From Marinifilum sp. N1E240 (GTDB lineage: Bacteria > Bacteroidota > Bacteroidia > Bacteroidales > Marinifilaceae), in NCBI RefSeq assembly GCF_009295825.1, contig NZ_WHKF01000004.1, forward strand, positions 372,001-436,000: a DNA stretch of 64,000 nucleotides, given 5' to 3'. The notes beneath the pieces were generated by a model. That model did not search any database. It was not told where the DNA came from and was given only the letters and a program-made list of their open reading frames with translations. How positions within the stretch are numbered: the stretch's first letter is position 1; each line of letters begins with the position of its first letter. Positions 1-9,140 of the stretch are shown one piece after another. Made by a program: the position numbers and the translations under genes.

Positions 1-2
1 GC

Positions 3-572
3 GCTCTTGATAAAGAGAACTCAAAAAAGAAAAAGCAAATTGGTGATTTGAATTCCAAACTAGACAAAACTTTAGCCGAGTTCAACGAAATGAAGAACAG
101 TATGGCTGAAAGTAATGCTATGAAGAATTCTGAGATCGATGGTTTAAGTACTGAATTAATGGGATTGGCGTCGGATACTACAGCTTTAAAAACTCGATTA
201 GACGAAACCCTTGAGAAATACAATAAAATCATCAATCAAAATAGCAATAACGAAAGTAAAATTGCTGATATGATGAAACAGGTTCAAGATCTGAAATCTG
301 AATCAGCAAAATTATCTGAAGAAATTAAAACTGCTGGAATAGAAGCTGAATGGGATAAGAAAAAGCTGAAAACAGAAAAGAAAAAGACAATTGATGCGAT
401 TTCTCGCAAAGACAATGAAATTGCCGAATTAAAAAAGCAAATAGAAGAGAGAGACGGAAAATTAAGTTGGTTGCGTAAAGTGAAAGTTAAAAATGAAGCT
501 GAAATTGAACGATTAACCAATCAGGTGAAATTGTACAAGGCAGAATACGAGAAAGCAATTGGTGGAAAATAA
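3..572 (+). CDS. coiled-coil protein, 5' end missing
   Basis: The reading frame is already open at base 3, so the gene begins before the window and only its C-terminal 189 codons are seen. A TTG at 48 could be read as a start but the frame continues upstream with the same charged composition, so I treat the gene as truncated by the window. The product is almost entirely Lys/Glu/Ala/Leu-rich helix with heptad-like spacing, typical of a long coiled coil; no membrane segment or catalytic motif is seen in this part. Function unknown. It could be a structural or scaffold protein, and any named domain would lie in the missing N-terminal part. Confidence 0.75.
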   Translation, partial: ALDKENSKKKKQIGDLNSKLDKTLAEFNEMKNSMAESNAMKNSEIDGLSTELMGLASDTTALKTRLDETLEKYNKIINQNSNNESKIADMMKQVQDLKSESAKLSEEIKTAGIEAEWDKKKLKTEKKKTIDAISRKDNEIAELKKQIEERDGKLSWLRKVKVKNEAEIERLTNQVKLYKAEYEKAIGGK

Positions 573-651
573 TATCTAATTAATATGAGATAGAAACCAC
601 AAATTATCTGTAATTTGTGGTTTTGTTTTATAACCTTAAAACAACGATGTA

Positions 652-1248
652 ATGAAAGAAATGTGGGATGAAAAATATACTGAAGCTAAACATATATACG
701 GTATCAAGCCCAATTCCTTTTTTGAGAGTGAGCTGATTAAATTAAATACTGGCAGAGTGTTATTGCCTGGCGATGGTGAAGGTAGAAATGCCGCATTTGC
801 TTCGAAACTTGGTTGGAAAGTAGATTCTTTTGATTACAGTGAACAGGCTGTGAGGAATGCAAAAGTATTTTTATCGGAGCAAGGTGTTACGGTAAATTGT
901 TTTCAGGCTAGTATATTGGATTTAGTAGTCTCCGATCGCAATTTTGATGCAGTAGGAGTGTTTTATCTTCATTTAGCGGAGGATGATCGGTCCAAAGCAC
1001 ATCAATTCATTTCTAATTCGGTTGCAAAAGGAGGACATCTGATTGTGGAAGTATTCTCGAAAAAACAACTAGGTAGATCTTCTGGAGGACCAAAAAACGA
1101 TAATTTGCTTTACGATATTTCTGAATTTGAGCATGATTTTCCAGAATTCGAGCCTATTTATATAGAAGAGCTGGAAGTAGACTTGGATGAGGGAGAGTTA
1201 CATCAAGGTAAAGCAATGGTAATTCGATTTGTAGGAAAGAAAAAATAA
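652..1248 (+). CDS. SAM-dependent methyltransferase, class I (TehB-like)
   Basis: A 198-residue soluble protein with the Rossmann fold of class I methyltransferases. The glycine-rich motif I is at residues 36-50 (VLLPGDGEGRNAAFA), followed by an acidic residue at the end of strand 2 (DSFDYS), which normally binds the ribose of S-adenosylmethionine. The N-terminal MWDEKY and the overall length match the TehB/thiopurine methyltransferase-like group that methylates small molecules or toxic oxyanions. The substrate cannot be read from the sequence. It stands alone, 80 bases after the coiled-coil gene and 140 bases before the next gene. Confidence 0.85.
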   Translation: MKEMWDEKYTEAKHIYGIKPNSFFESELIKLNTGRVLLPGDGEGRNAAFASKLGWKVDSFDYSEQAVRNAKVFLSEQGVTVNCFQASILDLVVSDRNFDAVGVFYLHLAEDDRSKAHQFISNSVAKGGHLIVEVFSKKQLGRSSGGPKNDNLLYDISEFEHDFPEFEPIYIEELEVDLDEGELHQGKAMVIRFVGKKK

Positions 1249-1377
1249 ATCTCTGAATTACATAGACGAATATTGTTTCCTTCACCTTAAGGAGATGGAT
1301 AGGATGAGGGTTTAAAATGATACTAAGGAATAATCAAACTTATATCTAGATATCTTGATTTATTAGATCTGAATTTT

Positions 1378-1385
1378 TAGCTTTG
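1378..1385 (+). promoter_or_regulatory. Bacteroidota -7 box (TAGCTTTG) of the 1391 gene
   Basis: TAGCTTTG followed by C matches the TAnnTTTG consensus. It ends only five bases before the ATG at 1391, so the transcript would have almost no 5' leader. Confidence 0.6.
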
Positions 1386-1390
1386 CACAC

Positions 1391-1786
1391 ATGGAAGTTT
1401 TATTGATATCACTGGTAGTGATTGCTGCGATTGCTTTTCTGACAACTTGGATTGGTCAGAAGCTAAGAGCGCGTAAAGGGGAGGTTGAAGAAGAAGCTGC
1501 ATCGGAACCGATGGAGGAGTGTTGTGGTGCACATGAGGTTTGTGAGACCGATTTAATCAATAAATTGTCTGAGGAGATTATCTATTACGAAGATGAAGAA
1601 TTGGATGCCTATAAAAACTTCGAAGAGAACGACTACAACGACGATCAGATAGATGAATTTCGTGAAGTTTTGTACAGTCTTAAAGAAAAAGAAATTGAAG
1701 GTTGGATAAAAAGCTTGGATCTTCGTAAAATTGAAATGCCATCGGTCATAAAATCAGAATTGGTATTTATGTTGGTAAGGAATTAA
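1391..1786 (+). CDS. membrane-anchored acidic protein with Cys-His cluster
   Basis: A 131-residue protein not assigned to a named family. Residues 2-20 form one hydrophobic segment, followed by a basic stretch (KLRARKG), which predicts an N-terminal anchor with the rest in the cytoplasm. A cluster C44-C45-x-x-H48-x-x-C51 could bind a metal or iron-sulfur centre. The remainder is acidic and helical, rich in Glu/Asp. I recall similar short proteins as conserved unknowns in Bacteroidota but cannot name a role. The promoter sits so close to the ATG that the message may be leaderless. Confidence 0.7.
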   Translation: MEVLLISLVVIAAIAFLTTWIGQKLRARKGEVEEEAASEPMEECCGAHEVCETDLINKLSEEIIYYEDEELDAYKNFEENDYNDDQIDEFREVLYSLKEKEIEGWIKSLDLRKIEMPSVIKSELVFMLVRN

Positions 1787-1808
1787 GTTGTAATAAAAAC
1801 AATATAAT

Positions 1809-1842
1809 AAAAACCGTTTCGCATTGCGAGGCGGTTTTTTTT
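1809..1842 (+). terminator. intrinsic terminator
   Basis: A-rich start, stem AAACCG/CGGTTT with an inner CGC/GCG pair, then eight T. It lies 23 bases after the stop codon of the 1391 gene. Confidence 0.85.
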
Positions 1843-1959
1843 GTACAATCAAATATTGTGAATTGATTATACAAATACTTTGTTTACGGTTTATTGTTTT
1901 GTAGATTCAAGAGCAAAATCTGAATTCATGTATTTTATATACTAGTTAACCATCTAAAT

Positions 1960-3234
1960 TTGAAAGCAGTATTATTTTCATTGGGAAGTCGAGGAGATAT
2001 AGAGCCTTTGTTTGCTTTGGGAGAAATTCTCAGGAGCAAAGATTGGGAGGTGGTTTATGTTTTTCCGGAACAGTTTCGCGAAGTAGTTGAAGAATCCAAT
2101 GCTACTTTTCATCCTTTTACCAAAGAGTTTCTGGAGGTATTAATTACTGGTGAGAAATCGAAGCAGTTAACCAGCAGGAGCGGATCGTGGTTCAAACGAA
2201 TGAAGGTATTGCTAAGTTTAGCTAATAAATCTATACGAATTAACAAAGAAGTTGTTCAGCAACAAAAGGAAATTCTCGATCGTGAACAGCCTGACTATGT
2301 ATTCTACAATCAGAAATGTGTGTATCCTATAGTGTGGGAGTTTCAGAATCCTGGGCGAGGAGTATTCGTTCATCCTTTTCCATGTTTTTTACACAAGGTA
2401 AAGCATCATTCGATAATCTGTTTTGCGGGTGGCGGTAATTATGGAACATTTCTAAATTCGTTTACCTATTCACTTCAAAGCTTAATACTTTCAATAGCCG
2501 TTTATTTTTCCACGCGAAAATACCTGCGAAATAAGTTGAATCCTTTTTCTATTAGAAAGAGATTGTTGAAACAGACCAAATCGATTTATACCATTTCACC
2601 ATCACTTTTTAAACAACCATCTTACTGGTTGGCAAATGCAAATGTAGTGGGATATTACGAGCGTGATAAATTAAATTCATGGATGCCAAATCAGGATTTG
2701 CTTGATTTTATAGAAAAATATCAGAAAATTGTATTCATTACGTTTGGAAGTATATCAAACACCAACCCTAGGGAAAAGACAAATACCATTCTTTCGGTAT
2801 TAGAGAAGCACAAAATTCCTGCAATTGTAAATACATCCTGGGGTGGATTAATTCAACCTGAACATCATGCAGATCATATCCATTTTGTAAATCAAATACC
2901 TTACGATTGGATCATGCCAAAGATGTATGCAGTGGTTCATCATGGCGGCTCAGGAACAACACATTCTGCTTTAAAATATGGATGTGCAAGTTTAATAGTT
3001 CCTCATTTTATCGATCAATTTTTCTGGAATGAAAGTATTTGCAAATTAAATCTTGGACCTAAAGGAGTTTCTATTAAAAAAATAAATACACAAAAATTTG
3101 AAGATAAGCTGTTGGATTTGTTGAATAAGGAAGAGTATAAGCAAAATGCAGAAGCTGTTGGCGAGCAAATGCAAAGTGAAAATGATATAAAGCAAATGTT
3201 GCAAATTGTTTTAAGTGATGGTAATCAAAAGTAA
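1960..3234 (+). CDS. glycosyltransferase, GT1/UGT-like
   Basis: A 424-residue two-domain GT-B glycosyltransferase. The N-terminal sequence (VLFSLGSRGDIEPLFALG) is the acceptor-domain start of the family that includes sterol, macrolide and zeaxanthin glucosyltransferases. The donor-binding signature HHGGSGTTHSALKYG begins at residue 327, and the following PHFIDQFFW is the usual nucleotide-sugar contact region. The start is a TTG at 1960: a stop codon lies just upstream in frame, and the first strand of the fold begins at the third codon, so a later ATG would break the domain. It probably glycosylates a lipid or small hydrophobic acceptor; the acceptor is unknown. Confidence 0.85.
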   Translation: MKAVLFSLGSRGDIEPLFALGEILRSKDWEVVYVFPEQFREVVEESNATFHPFTKEFLEVLITGEKSKQLTSRSGSWFKRMKVLLSLANKSIRINKEVVQQQKEILDREQPDYVFYNQKCVYPIVWEFQNPGRGVFVHPFPCFLHKVKHHSIICFAGGGNYGTFLNSFTYSLQSLILSIAVYFSTRKYLRNKLNPFSIRKRLLKQTKSIYTISPSLFKQPSYWLANANVVGYYERDKLNSWMPNQDLLDFIEKYQKIVFITFGSISNTNPREKTNTILSVLEKHKIPAIVNTSWGGLIQPEHHADHIHFVNQIPYDWIMPKMYAVVHHGGSGTTHSALKYGCASLIVPHFIDQFFWNESICKLNLGPKGVSIKKINTQKFEDKLLDLLNKEEYKQNAEAVGEQMQSENDIKQMLQIVLSDGNQK

Positions 3235-3466
3235 GCTTGAAGAATTCTTATTCTAACCGATTAAAAGCATAAAAAAATATCAATTTGTAAACGTAGACTT
3301 GCATTTATGATCATCATAATAAAAAATCATTTGATTTGATGTTGATATTGTATTTTTAAGCAAGAAAAGAATTTATTCTTACTGGTTAAAAATCAGAAAA
3401 TTAAGGAGCTAAATCTAAATTCTATCATTCTATTCACAAATAGGCAATACTTCCTATTTTAATTGT

Positions 3467-3475
3467 TACCTTTGC
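3467..3475 (+). promoter_or_regulatory. -7 promoter box (TACCTTTGC) of the helicase gene
   Basis: TACCTTTGC fits TAnnTTTG and lies 19 bases before the ATG of the DEAD-box gene. The rest of the 260-base gap upstream shows no other feature. Confidence 0.6.
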
Positions 3476-3494
3476 GGCTCATAAATATTATAGA

Positions 3495-5279
3495 ATGAAT
3501 TCATTTGAAAATCTTGGTCTGTCTAAGGCCATCCTGGAAGCCATTTCCGAATTAGGCTTCGTTACCCCAACTCCTATCCAAGAACAAGCGATTCCAATTC
3601 TTCTAGACGGAAGATCAGATTTCGTGGGCTTGGCTCAGACGGGTACAGGAAAAACGGCGGCTTACGGTTTGCCTTTGCTTGAGCTTATCGAGCCAGAGGT
3701 TAAAACACCGCAAGCTTTGATTCTATCCCCTACAAGGGAATTGGGAATCCAAATTGCAGACGATCTTAAGACGTTCTCGAAGAACATCTTAAACTTGAAT
3801 GTTGTTAATGTTTACGGAGGTGCTAGTATTGACGAGCAGATTCGTAAATTGAGAAGAGGAGCACATGTAATTGTTGCAACTCCTGGGCGTCTTCTTGATC
3901 TTATTAGACGGAGGGCTGTTAATTTATCTGCTGTAGAATATTTAATTCTTGATGAGGCAGATGAAATGTTGAACATGGGATTTAAAGAAGATATTGATGA
4001 TATTTTATCTTCTACATCCGAAGAAAAAGTGACTTGGTTGTTTTCTGCAACTATGCCACCAGAAGTTCGACGAATCTCTAAAAATTATATGACTGATCCT
4101 ACTGAAGTAACAGTAGGAAAAGCAAATACAACCAACAAGAATATTGAACACCAATATTACATGTTGAACAATCGTGACCGTTACAATGTTTTGAAGCGTG
4201 TTGTCGATTTTTATCCTGATATTTTTGGTATCATTTTCTGTAGAACCCGTAAGGAAACTCAGGAAGTTGCTGAATTATTAATGAAAGACGGATACAATGC
4301 TGATGCTTTACATGGGGATTTAACTCAAGTACAGCGCGACAGAGTAATGCGTAATTTTAAGAATCGCTCATTGCAGTTATTGGTTGCTACCGATGTTGCT
4401 GCTCGTGGTATCGATGTTGATGATTTATCGCACGTAATTCATTACATGTTGCCAGATGAGTTAGAATTCTATACTCACCGAAGTGGTCGTACAGCACGTG
4501 CTGGTAAGAAAGGTGTTTCGATTGCTTTGGTTACTCCAAGAGAGGAACGTAAAGTAAAAGATCTTTCAAGAAGATTGAAGACCGATTTCGAGCAAGTGAA
4601 AATTCCTCAGGGAAAAGATGTTTGCGAGAGACAATTAATGAAATTCATGCATCGTGTAAACGAACTTGAAGTTCAGGAGGAAGAAATCGCTCCATTTATT
4701 GACGGAATCAATGAAAAATTAGAAGATTTAAGTCGCGAAGAATTAATCAAGCGATTTGTTTCTTTAGAATTTAGCCGATTCTGGGATTACTACAAGAATG
4801 CCGATGATTTGAACTTGAAATCTACTACTCAGAGAAGAAACAAGAGAGAAGATGGAAAAGGTGAAGATCGTATGTTTATCAATGTAGGTAAGAAAGATGG
4901 TATTGATGTACCTCGTTTGCTTAACTTGATTCACAAACAATGTGGTGTTCGTGGTAAAAATGTAGGAAGAGTTGATTTGAAGGGTGTTTTCTCATTCTTT
5001 GATGTTGATAAAGAATTTACCGATGAAATTGTAAAAGGATTTGCTGGAGCAGTTATCGGAGGAAGAAATATAAGAATCGAAATTTCGGGCGACCGACCAA
5101 GTGGTGGAAGTATCAGTCACCGTAAGGGACGATCAAGAAGCGGAGATCGAGATGGTCGCGATAGAGGTGAACGCAGAGACCGAAGTGATAGAGGAGGATT
5201 TAGAAGAGATTCTTCTAAAGATCGTCGAGGAAAAAGCGATGGAAAAAGATTTTATGACAGAAAGAGAAAGGAAGCGTAA
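3495..5279 (+). CDS. DEAD-box ATP-dependent RNA helicase (DeaD/CsdA type)
   Basis: A 594-residue RNA helicase that unwinds RNA duplexes with ATP, probably in ribosome assembly or cold adaptation. All core motifs are present: Q motif near residues 20-30, motif I AQTGTGKT (47-54), PTRELG, DEAD (153-156), SAT, and the arginine-finger motif HRSGRTARAG from residue 328. A DbpA-type RNA-binding domain follows at about residues 455-525 (RMFINVGKKDG onward). The last 60 residues are a low-complexity Arg/Gly/Asp/Ser tail that would bind RNA or drive condensation. Length and layout match DeaD/CsdA proteins. It is a single-gene unit with its own promoter and terminator. Confidence 0.95.
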   Translation: MNSFENLGLSKAILEAISELGFVTPTPIQEQAIPILLDGRSDFVGLAQTGTGKTAAYGLPLLELIEPEVKTPQALILSPTRELGIQIADDLKTFSKNILNLNVVNVYGGASIDEQIRKLRRGAHVIVATPGRLLDLIRRRAVNLSAVEYLILDEADEMLNMGFKEDIDDILSSTSEEKVTWLFSATMPPEVRRISKNYMTDPTEVTVGKANTTNKNIEHQYYMLNNRDRYNVLKRVVDFYPDIFGIIFCRTRKETQEVAELLMKDGYNADALHGDLTQVQRDRVMRNFKNRSLQLLVATDVAARGIDVDDLSHVIHYMLPDELEFYTHRSGRTARAGKKGVSIALVTPREERKVKDLSRRLKTDFEQVKIPQGKDVCERQLMKFMHRVNELEVQEEEIAPFIDGINEKLEDLSREELIKRFVSLEFSRFWDYYKNADDLNLKSTTQRRNKREDGKGEDRMFINVGKKDGIDVPRLLNLIHKQCGVRGKNVGRVDLKGVFSFFDVDKEFTDEIVKGFAGAVIGGRNIRIEISGDRPSGGSISHRKGRSRSGDRDGRDRGERRDRSDRGGFRRDSSKDRRGKSDGKRFYDRKRKEA

Positions 5280-5293
5280 GCTTCCTTTTTTTT
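5269..5293 (+). terminator. intrinsic terminator overlapping the helicase stop codon
   Basis: Stem AGGAAGC/GCTTCCT with the GTAA loop containing the stop codon, followed by a run of T. Confidence 0.85.
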
Positions 5294-5516
5294 GCCGTTA
5301 AATCAATGTTTTAGATATATTGTTTAAGAAAATCAAAACAGAAAAATCATTTTATCACCAACAAGTCGCAAATAATTAATGATCTGTAGGTTTTAATTTA
5401 CGCTAATTTTTATTTAAATTTAATCTACGTTTGGTTAGTGGGGATTTTTATTATGCTACTCATTAATTATTCGTTTGTAAATTGGAATCAAATAGAAAAC
5501 CAAAAATTGTAGAAAA

Positions 5517-6338
5517 ATGGATATGGATGTAATTATTGGTAAGTCGGATCAGCTATGGACTATGGCTATGGCTTACGCACCAAAATTGTTGTTGGCTATT
5601 ATTACTTTAATAATCGGTTTGTGGATTATCAAGATGATTACTAAAGGCATTGGGAAATTGATGGATAAGAAAGAGATGGATGCTACATTAAAACCATTCA
5701 TTGTAAGTTTACTATCCATGTTGTTAAAAATAATGCTGGTGATTTCTGTCATTGGAATGATTGGTGTTCAGATGACTTCCTTCATTGCAATATTAGGTGC
5801 CGCTGGTTTGGCAGTAGGTATGGCACTTTCTGGAACTCTACAAAACTTCGCTGGTGGGGTTATGATCCTAATTTTTAAACCTTTTAAAGTGGGTGATTTA
5901 CTAGAAGCTCAAGGTTATCTTGGAGTTGTTAAGGAAATTCAATTGTTCAACACTATCATGCTTTCACTTGATAATAAGACTATTATTATTCCTAATGGAG
6001 GTTTATCTACTGGTTCCATGATTAATTACTCTACTCAACCAACAAGAAGAGTTGATATGAGCTTTGGTATTGGATATACTGATGATATTGATAAAGCAAA
6101 AGGTATTTTAGAAGGTTTGCTGGCTAATCATCCTAAGGTATTGAAAGAGCCGGCAAGTTTTATTGCGGTTTCAGAATTGGCTGATAGTTCGGTTAATTTT
6201 ACCGTTAGAGCTTGGGTGAATGCAGCAGATTATTGGGATGTATTTTTCTATATGCAAGAAACGGTTAAGAAAGAGTTCGATAAGAATAATATTGGAATTC
6301 CTTTCCCACAAAGAGACGTTCACATATACAATCATTAA
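5517..6338 (+). CDS. mscS: small-conductance mechanosensitive channel MscS
   Basis: A 273-residue inner-membrane channel that opens under membrane tension to release solutes after osmotic downshock. Three transmembrane helices are visible at about residues 20-42, 58-80 and 84-115. The third has the Gly/Ala-packed pore signature (AAGLAVGMALSGTLQNF), followed by the start of the beta domain (KPFKVGD). The C-terminal cytoplasmic domain is full length and matches MscS in size. Its start is ATGGATATGG; the fourth-base ATG two codons later is an alternative. The 230 bases upstream hold no recognisable element. Monocistronic, with its own terminator. Confidence 0.93.
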   Translation: MDMDVIIGKSDQLWTMAMAYAPKLLLAIITLIIGLWIIKMITKGIGKLMDKKEMDATLKPFIVSLLSMLLKIMLVISVIGMIGVQMTSFIAILGAAGLAVGMALSGTLQNFAGGVMILIFKPFKVGDLLEAQGYLGVVKEIQLFNTIMLSLDNKTIIIPNGGLSTGSMINYSTQPTRRVDMSFGIGYTDDIDKAKGILEGLLANHPKVLKEPASFIAVSELADSSVNFTVRAWVNAADYWDVFFYMQETVKKEFDKNNIGIPFPQRDVHIYNH

Positions 6339-6358
6339 TAGTTTAGGGTTAAACAAGG

Positions 6359-6383
6359 AGGAGGCGAGAGTCTCCTTTTTTTT
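6359..6383 (+). terminator. intrinsic terminator after mscS
   Basis: Stem AGGAG/CTCCT with an eight-base loop, then a run of T. Confidence 0.75.
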
Positions 6384-6461
6384 GCTTTAATTCTTAACAA
6401 AAAAAACAATTTTAATATCATTATTATTTTTAGATTTGTTTTGTCAATATAAAATAAAACT

Positions 6462-8657
6462 ATGAAGCGTTTGTCAAAGAAGAAGATCATTCTTCTATCA
6501 ATTTTTACAATTCTTTTTTTCTTTCTGTTTTTTCTCTCATCAATAGTAAAATCCTATGTTGTAAATAACTTTGTAGAATTAACTGGTAGAAAGTTAGAAA
6601 TATCAGAACTGCATTTTAATTATATTAAAGTATCCGTTCGTATTAAAGGATTGAAGCTTTTAGAACAAGATGCATCGAATGAGTTTGTTTCGTTCAATGA
6701 GTTGTATGTTAATGTTTCTCCCTGGAAATTGATATCTGGAGAATATGCGGTATCTCAAATTTATCTTGATGGATTAAATGTATCGGTAATTCAGGATAGT
6801 GTTGGTTTTAATTTTGATGATTTAATAACTTCAGATGAAACTACAATAGTAGACAGCACGACGATTGATGAAGAAAAATCTGATTTGAAATTTGCAATTC
6901 ATGATATCAAGTTTTCAAATGGATACATTGTTTATAAGGATATAGAAAAGAGAAATAAACTGGATTTGAATAATATAAATTTGGAATTGCCTTTGATTGC
7001 CTGGAACAATAAAAAATCTGAAATGGGCGTCAATTTTTCTTTGGGCAAAGAAGGTAATGTTTCTATAATTGCAGATGTTGATCATTCTACAGAAAGATAC
7101 GTGATCGATTTAGGAGTAAGTTCTCTCGATATCAGTCCTTTTGTAGCTTATTTAAAGGATTATATGCATGTTTCAGAAATGTATGGTAAATTGAATACTC
7201 AGATTAAAATTGATGGTAGTATGGTTGATTTTATGGATGTTTATTTAAAAGGTAAGGTTAAAATGAACGATTTTGTTTTAAAGGATACCGAAGGGAATAA
7301 ATTTTTAGGTAGCCAATCAACTATAGTTGGTTTAGATTCAATGCACGTGGGTTCTTCCTATTACGAAATTGGAAAGATTGTTCTTACTAAACCTGAAATA
7401 TATGCAGCTCTTTTTAAAGAGAAAAGCAATTTTGAATCGATATTTGCTCCGGTTATGGAAGTGGATTCTGTAAATATTGCAATAGATACATTAGAAAAAA
7501 AAGAAGAGAGTGAATTATTCTATTCTATTGATAGCTTGGTTGTTGATAAAGGTTTTGTTGAGTTTGCCGATCATACTCTGAATCGAAAATTTATTTATGA
7601 TATTAATGATATCAAATTGAATATTGGAAGAATAACCGATAAGGCTAACGAAATTCCATTGAACTATTCCATTGATTTAAATGGAGGGGGACATTCAGAA
7701 GGAAATGTAACGTTTAGTCTTAAAGATGTTCATAATTTTAAATTTGATGGAACATTAGATAGACTTGATTTGACGAGCTTTTCACCTTATACTGAATTCT
7801 ATATTGCCAGACCGATAAAACAAGGAGAATTCAATTATGATTGGAGTATTGTAATGAAGCCAAAAAAGTTAATCAATACAAATAAAATTAACATTTCGGA
7901 ATTTGATTTTGGAGATAAAACTAACGATCCAAATACGATAAAGGCCCCGGTTCGTTTGGCTTTGTACCTGTTAAAAGATAAGAATGATCAGATTAATTTT
8001 GACTTGCCTGTTTCTGGAAACCCAAATTCTCCTGATTTTAAGCTGGGTAAAATTATTTGGAAAACATTAATGAATTTTCTTGTGAAAACAGCTGTAAAAC
8101 CTTTCGGTATATTAGGAAATTTGGCTGGAACCAACCCAGAAAGCATCGAGAAAATGCCATTTGAAATTGCTCAGGATAAGTTAAATGATAATGAAAAACT
8201 AACGCTACATAAGATTGCTACGATCCTTACTAAAAAGCCTGAATTGAAATTTACATTCACGCAAGAGACCAATATAGATGATGAAAAGAAAATGATAGCA
8301 TTGGGAGAATGCGTATCTAAATATTTTGAAAGTCGAGCTTTGCCAAAAAGATATTTAGTTGGTAATGAGCTGCTAAGTTGGACAAATTCGTCAATTGAAT
8401 TTCAAAATTTTATTACAAAGGACAGCACGGATCTTGACTTATCTGTTGAAGAGAAATGCATTCGCTTTATCGGAAATGAAAAATTAATCGGCTATACAGA
8501 TTCCATATTGCTAAATAGAAATAATGAGGTAAGAATTTATTTGAAAGATAGTTTGAATGTTTCAAATCAAAATTTCGAAGTAAGAACTGCTGATTTGAGA
8601 AATCTCTCGGAACAACAAAGAAAACCAAAGTACAGAGTTGAAGTATCTTTGAAGTAA
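6462..8657 (+). CDS. DUF748/AsmA-like envelope protein
   Basis: A 731-residue protein with one N-terminal membrane helix (about residues 8-30) and a long periplasmic beta-rich body. The alternating short strands and repeated LDLS/KLN patterns, and the C-terminal block around NDNEKLTLHKIATIL, match DUF748 proteins of the AsmA superfamily. Family members are thought to bridge the periplasm and move phospholipid or help outer-membrane assembly; that role is inferred from relatives, not seen here. It is not near other envelope assembly genes. A second AsmA-type protein is at 31.6 kb. Confidence 0.8.
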   Translation: MKRLSKKKIILLSIFTILFFFLFFLSSIVKSYVVNNFVELTGRKLEISELHFNYIKVSVRIKGLKLLEQDASNEFVSFNELYVNVSPWKLISGEYAVSQIYLDGLNVSVIQDSVGFNFDDLITSDETTIVDSTTIDEEKSDLKFAIHDIKFSNGYIVYKDIEKRNKLDLNNINLELPLIAWNNKKSEMGVNFSLGKEGNVSIIADVDHSTERYVIDLGVSSLDISPFVAYLKDYMHVSEMYGKLNTQIKIDGSMVDFMDVYLKGKVKMNDFVLKDTEGNKFLGSQSTIVGLDSMHVGSSYYEIGKIVLTKPEIYAALFKEKSNFESIFAPVMEVDSVNIAIDTLEKKEESELFYSIDSLVVDKGFVEFADHTLNRKFIYDINDIKLNIGRITDKANEIPLNYSIDLNGGGHSEGNVTFSLKDVHNFKFDGTLDRLDLTSFSPYTEFYIARPIKQGEFNYDWSIVMKPKKLINTNKINISEFDFGDKTNDPNTIKAPVRLALYLLKDKNDQINFDLPVSGNPNSPDFKLGKIIWKTLMNFLVKTAVKPFGILGNLAGTNPESIEKMPFEIAQDKLNDNEKLTLHKIATILTKKPELKFTFTQETNIDDEKKMIALGECVSKYFESRALPKRYLVGNELLSWTNSSIEFQNFITKDSTDLDLSVEEKCIRFIGNEKLIGYTDSILLNRNNEVRIYLKDSLNVSNQNFEVRTADLRNLSEQQRKPKYRVEVSLK

Positions 8658-8703
8658 TCTAAAAAAAAGAATAATAGCTGAGAAAGATCATTTAATTTAT
8701 AGC

Positions 8704-8725
8704 TTTTACAAAGTATCTTGTAAAA
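8704..8725. promoter_or_regulatory. perfect inverted repeat upstream of padR, possible operator
   Basis: TTTTACAA-N6-TTGTAAAA is a perfect 8-bp dyad, 31 bases before the PadR start codon. PadR proteins usually bind such dyads and repress their own gene. It is not followed directly by a T run, so it is less likely to be a terminator of the DUF748 gene. Confidence 0.45.
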
Positions 8726-8755
8726 CTATGTGTTTTTTTATATGTTTGTTAAACC

Positions 8756-9109
8756 ATGAATCAAGAAATAAACGAATATTTTATAACCAAATGGAAATCC
8801 CAGTTTAAGAAGGGACTTTTGGAATATATTATCTTGTTATTGTTAAGATCTAAACCGTGTTACGGTTATGAATTAATTAGCGAGATGAATCAATTTACAT
8901 CCCTCGAAATTGCTGAAGGAACCATTTATCCTCTTTTAAATAGATTGAAAAAGGAGAAACTGGTAACTTCGGAATGGGCAGAAATGGATACTGGTATTCC
9001 AAGAAAATACTATAAACTTACTGATGAGGGGATTTCGCATCTTGCAGTGATGCGAGAATATGTTGATTCTTTAAATCTATCTATTAAGAGAATAGAAGAA
9101 AGTGTTTAA
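8756..9109 (+). CDS. PadR-family transcriptional regulator
   Basis: A 117-residue winged-helix repressor. The core LLEYIILLLLRSKPCYGYELISEMN, EGTIYPLLNRLKKEKLV and the wing region with SEWAEMDTGIPRKYYKLT are all typical of PadR proteins; the last helix (residues 90-117) would dimerise. The effector cannot be predicted. The next gene, a glycerol kinase paralogue, starts 31 bases after the stop codon, so the two are probably co-transcribed and the regulator may control glycerol kinase 1. A perfect dyad upstream suggests autoregulation. Confidence 0.9.
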   Translation: MNQEINEYFITKWKSQFKKGLLEYIILLLLRSKPCYGYELISEMNQFTSLEIAEGTIYPLLNRLKKEKLVTSEWAEMDTGIPRKYYKLTDEGISHLAVMREYVDSLNLSIKRIEESV

Positions 9110-9140
9110 GAATTTTGAAAAATCTAATAATTACCAGGGA

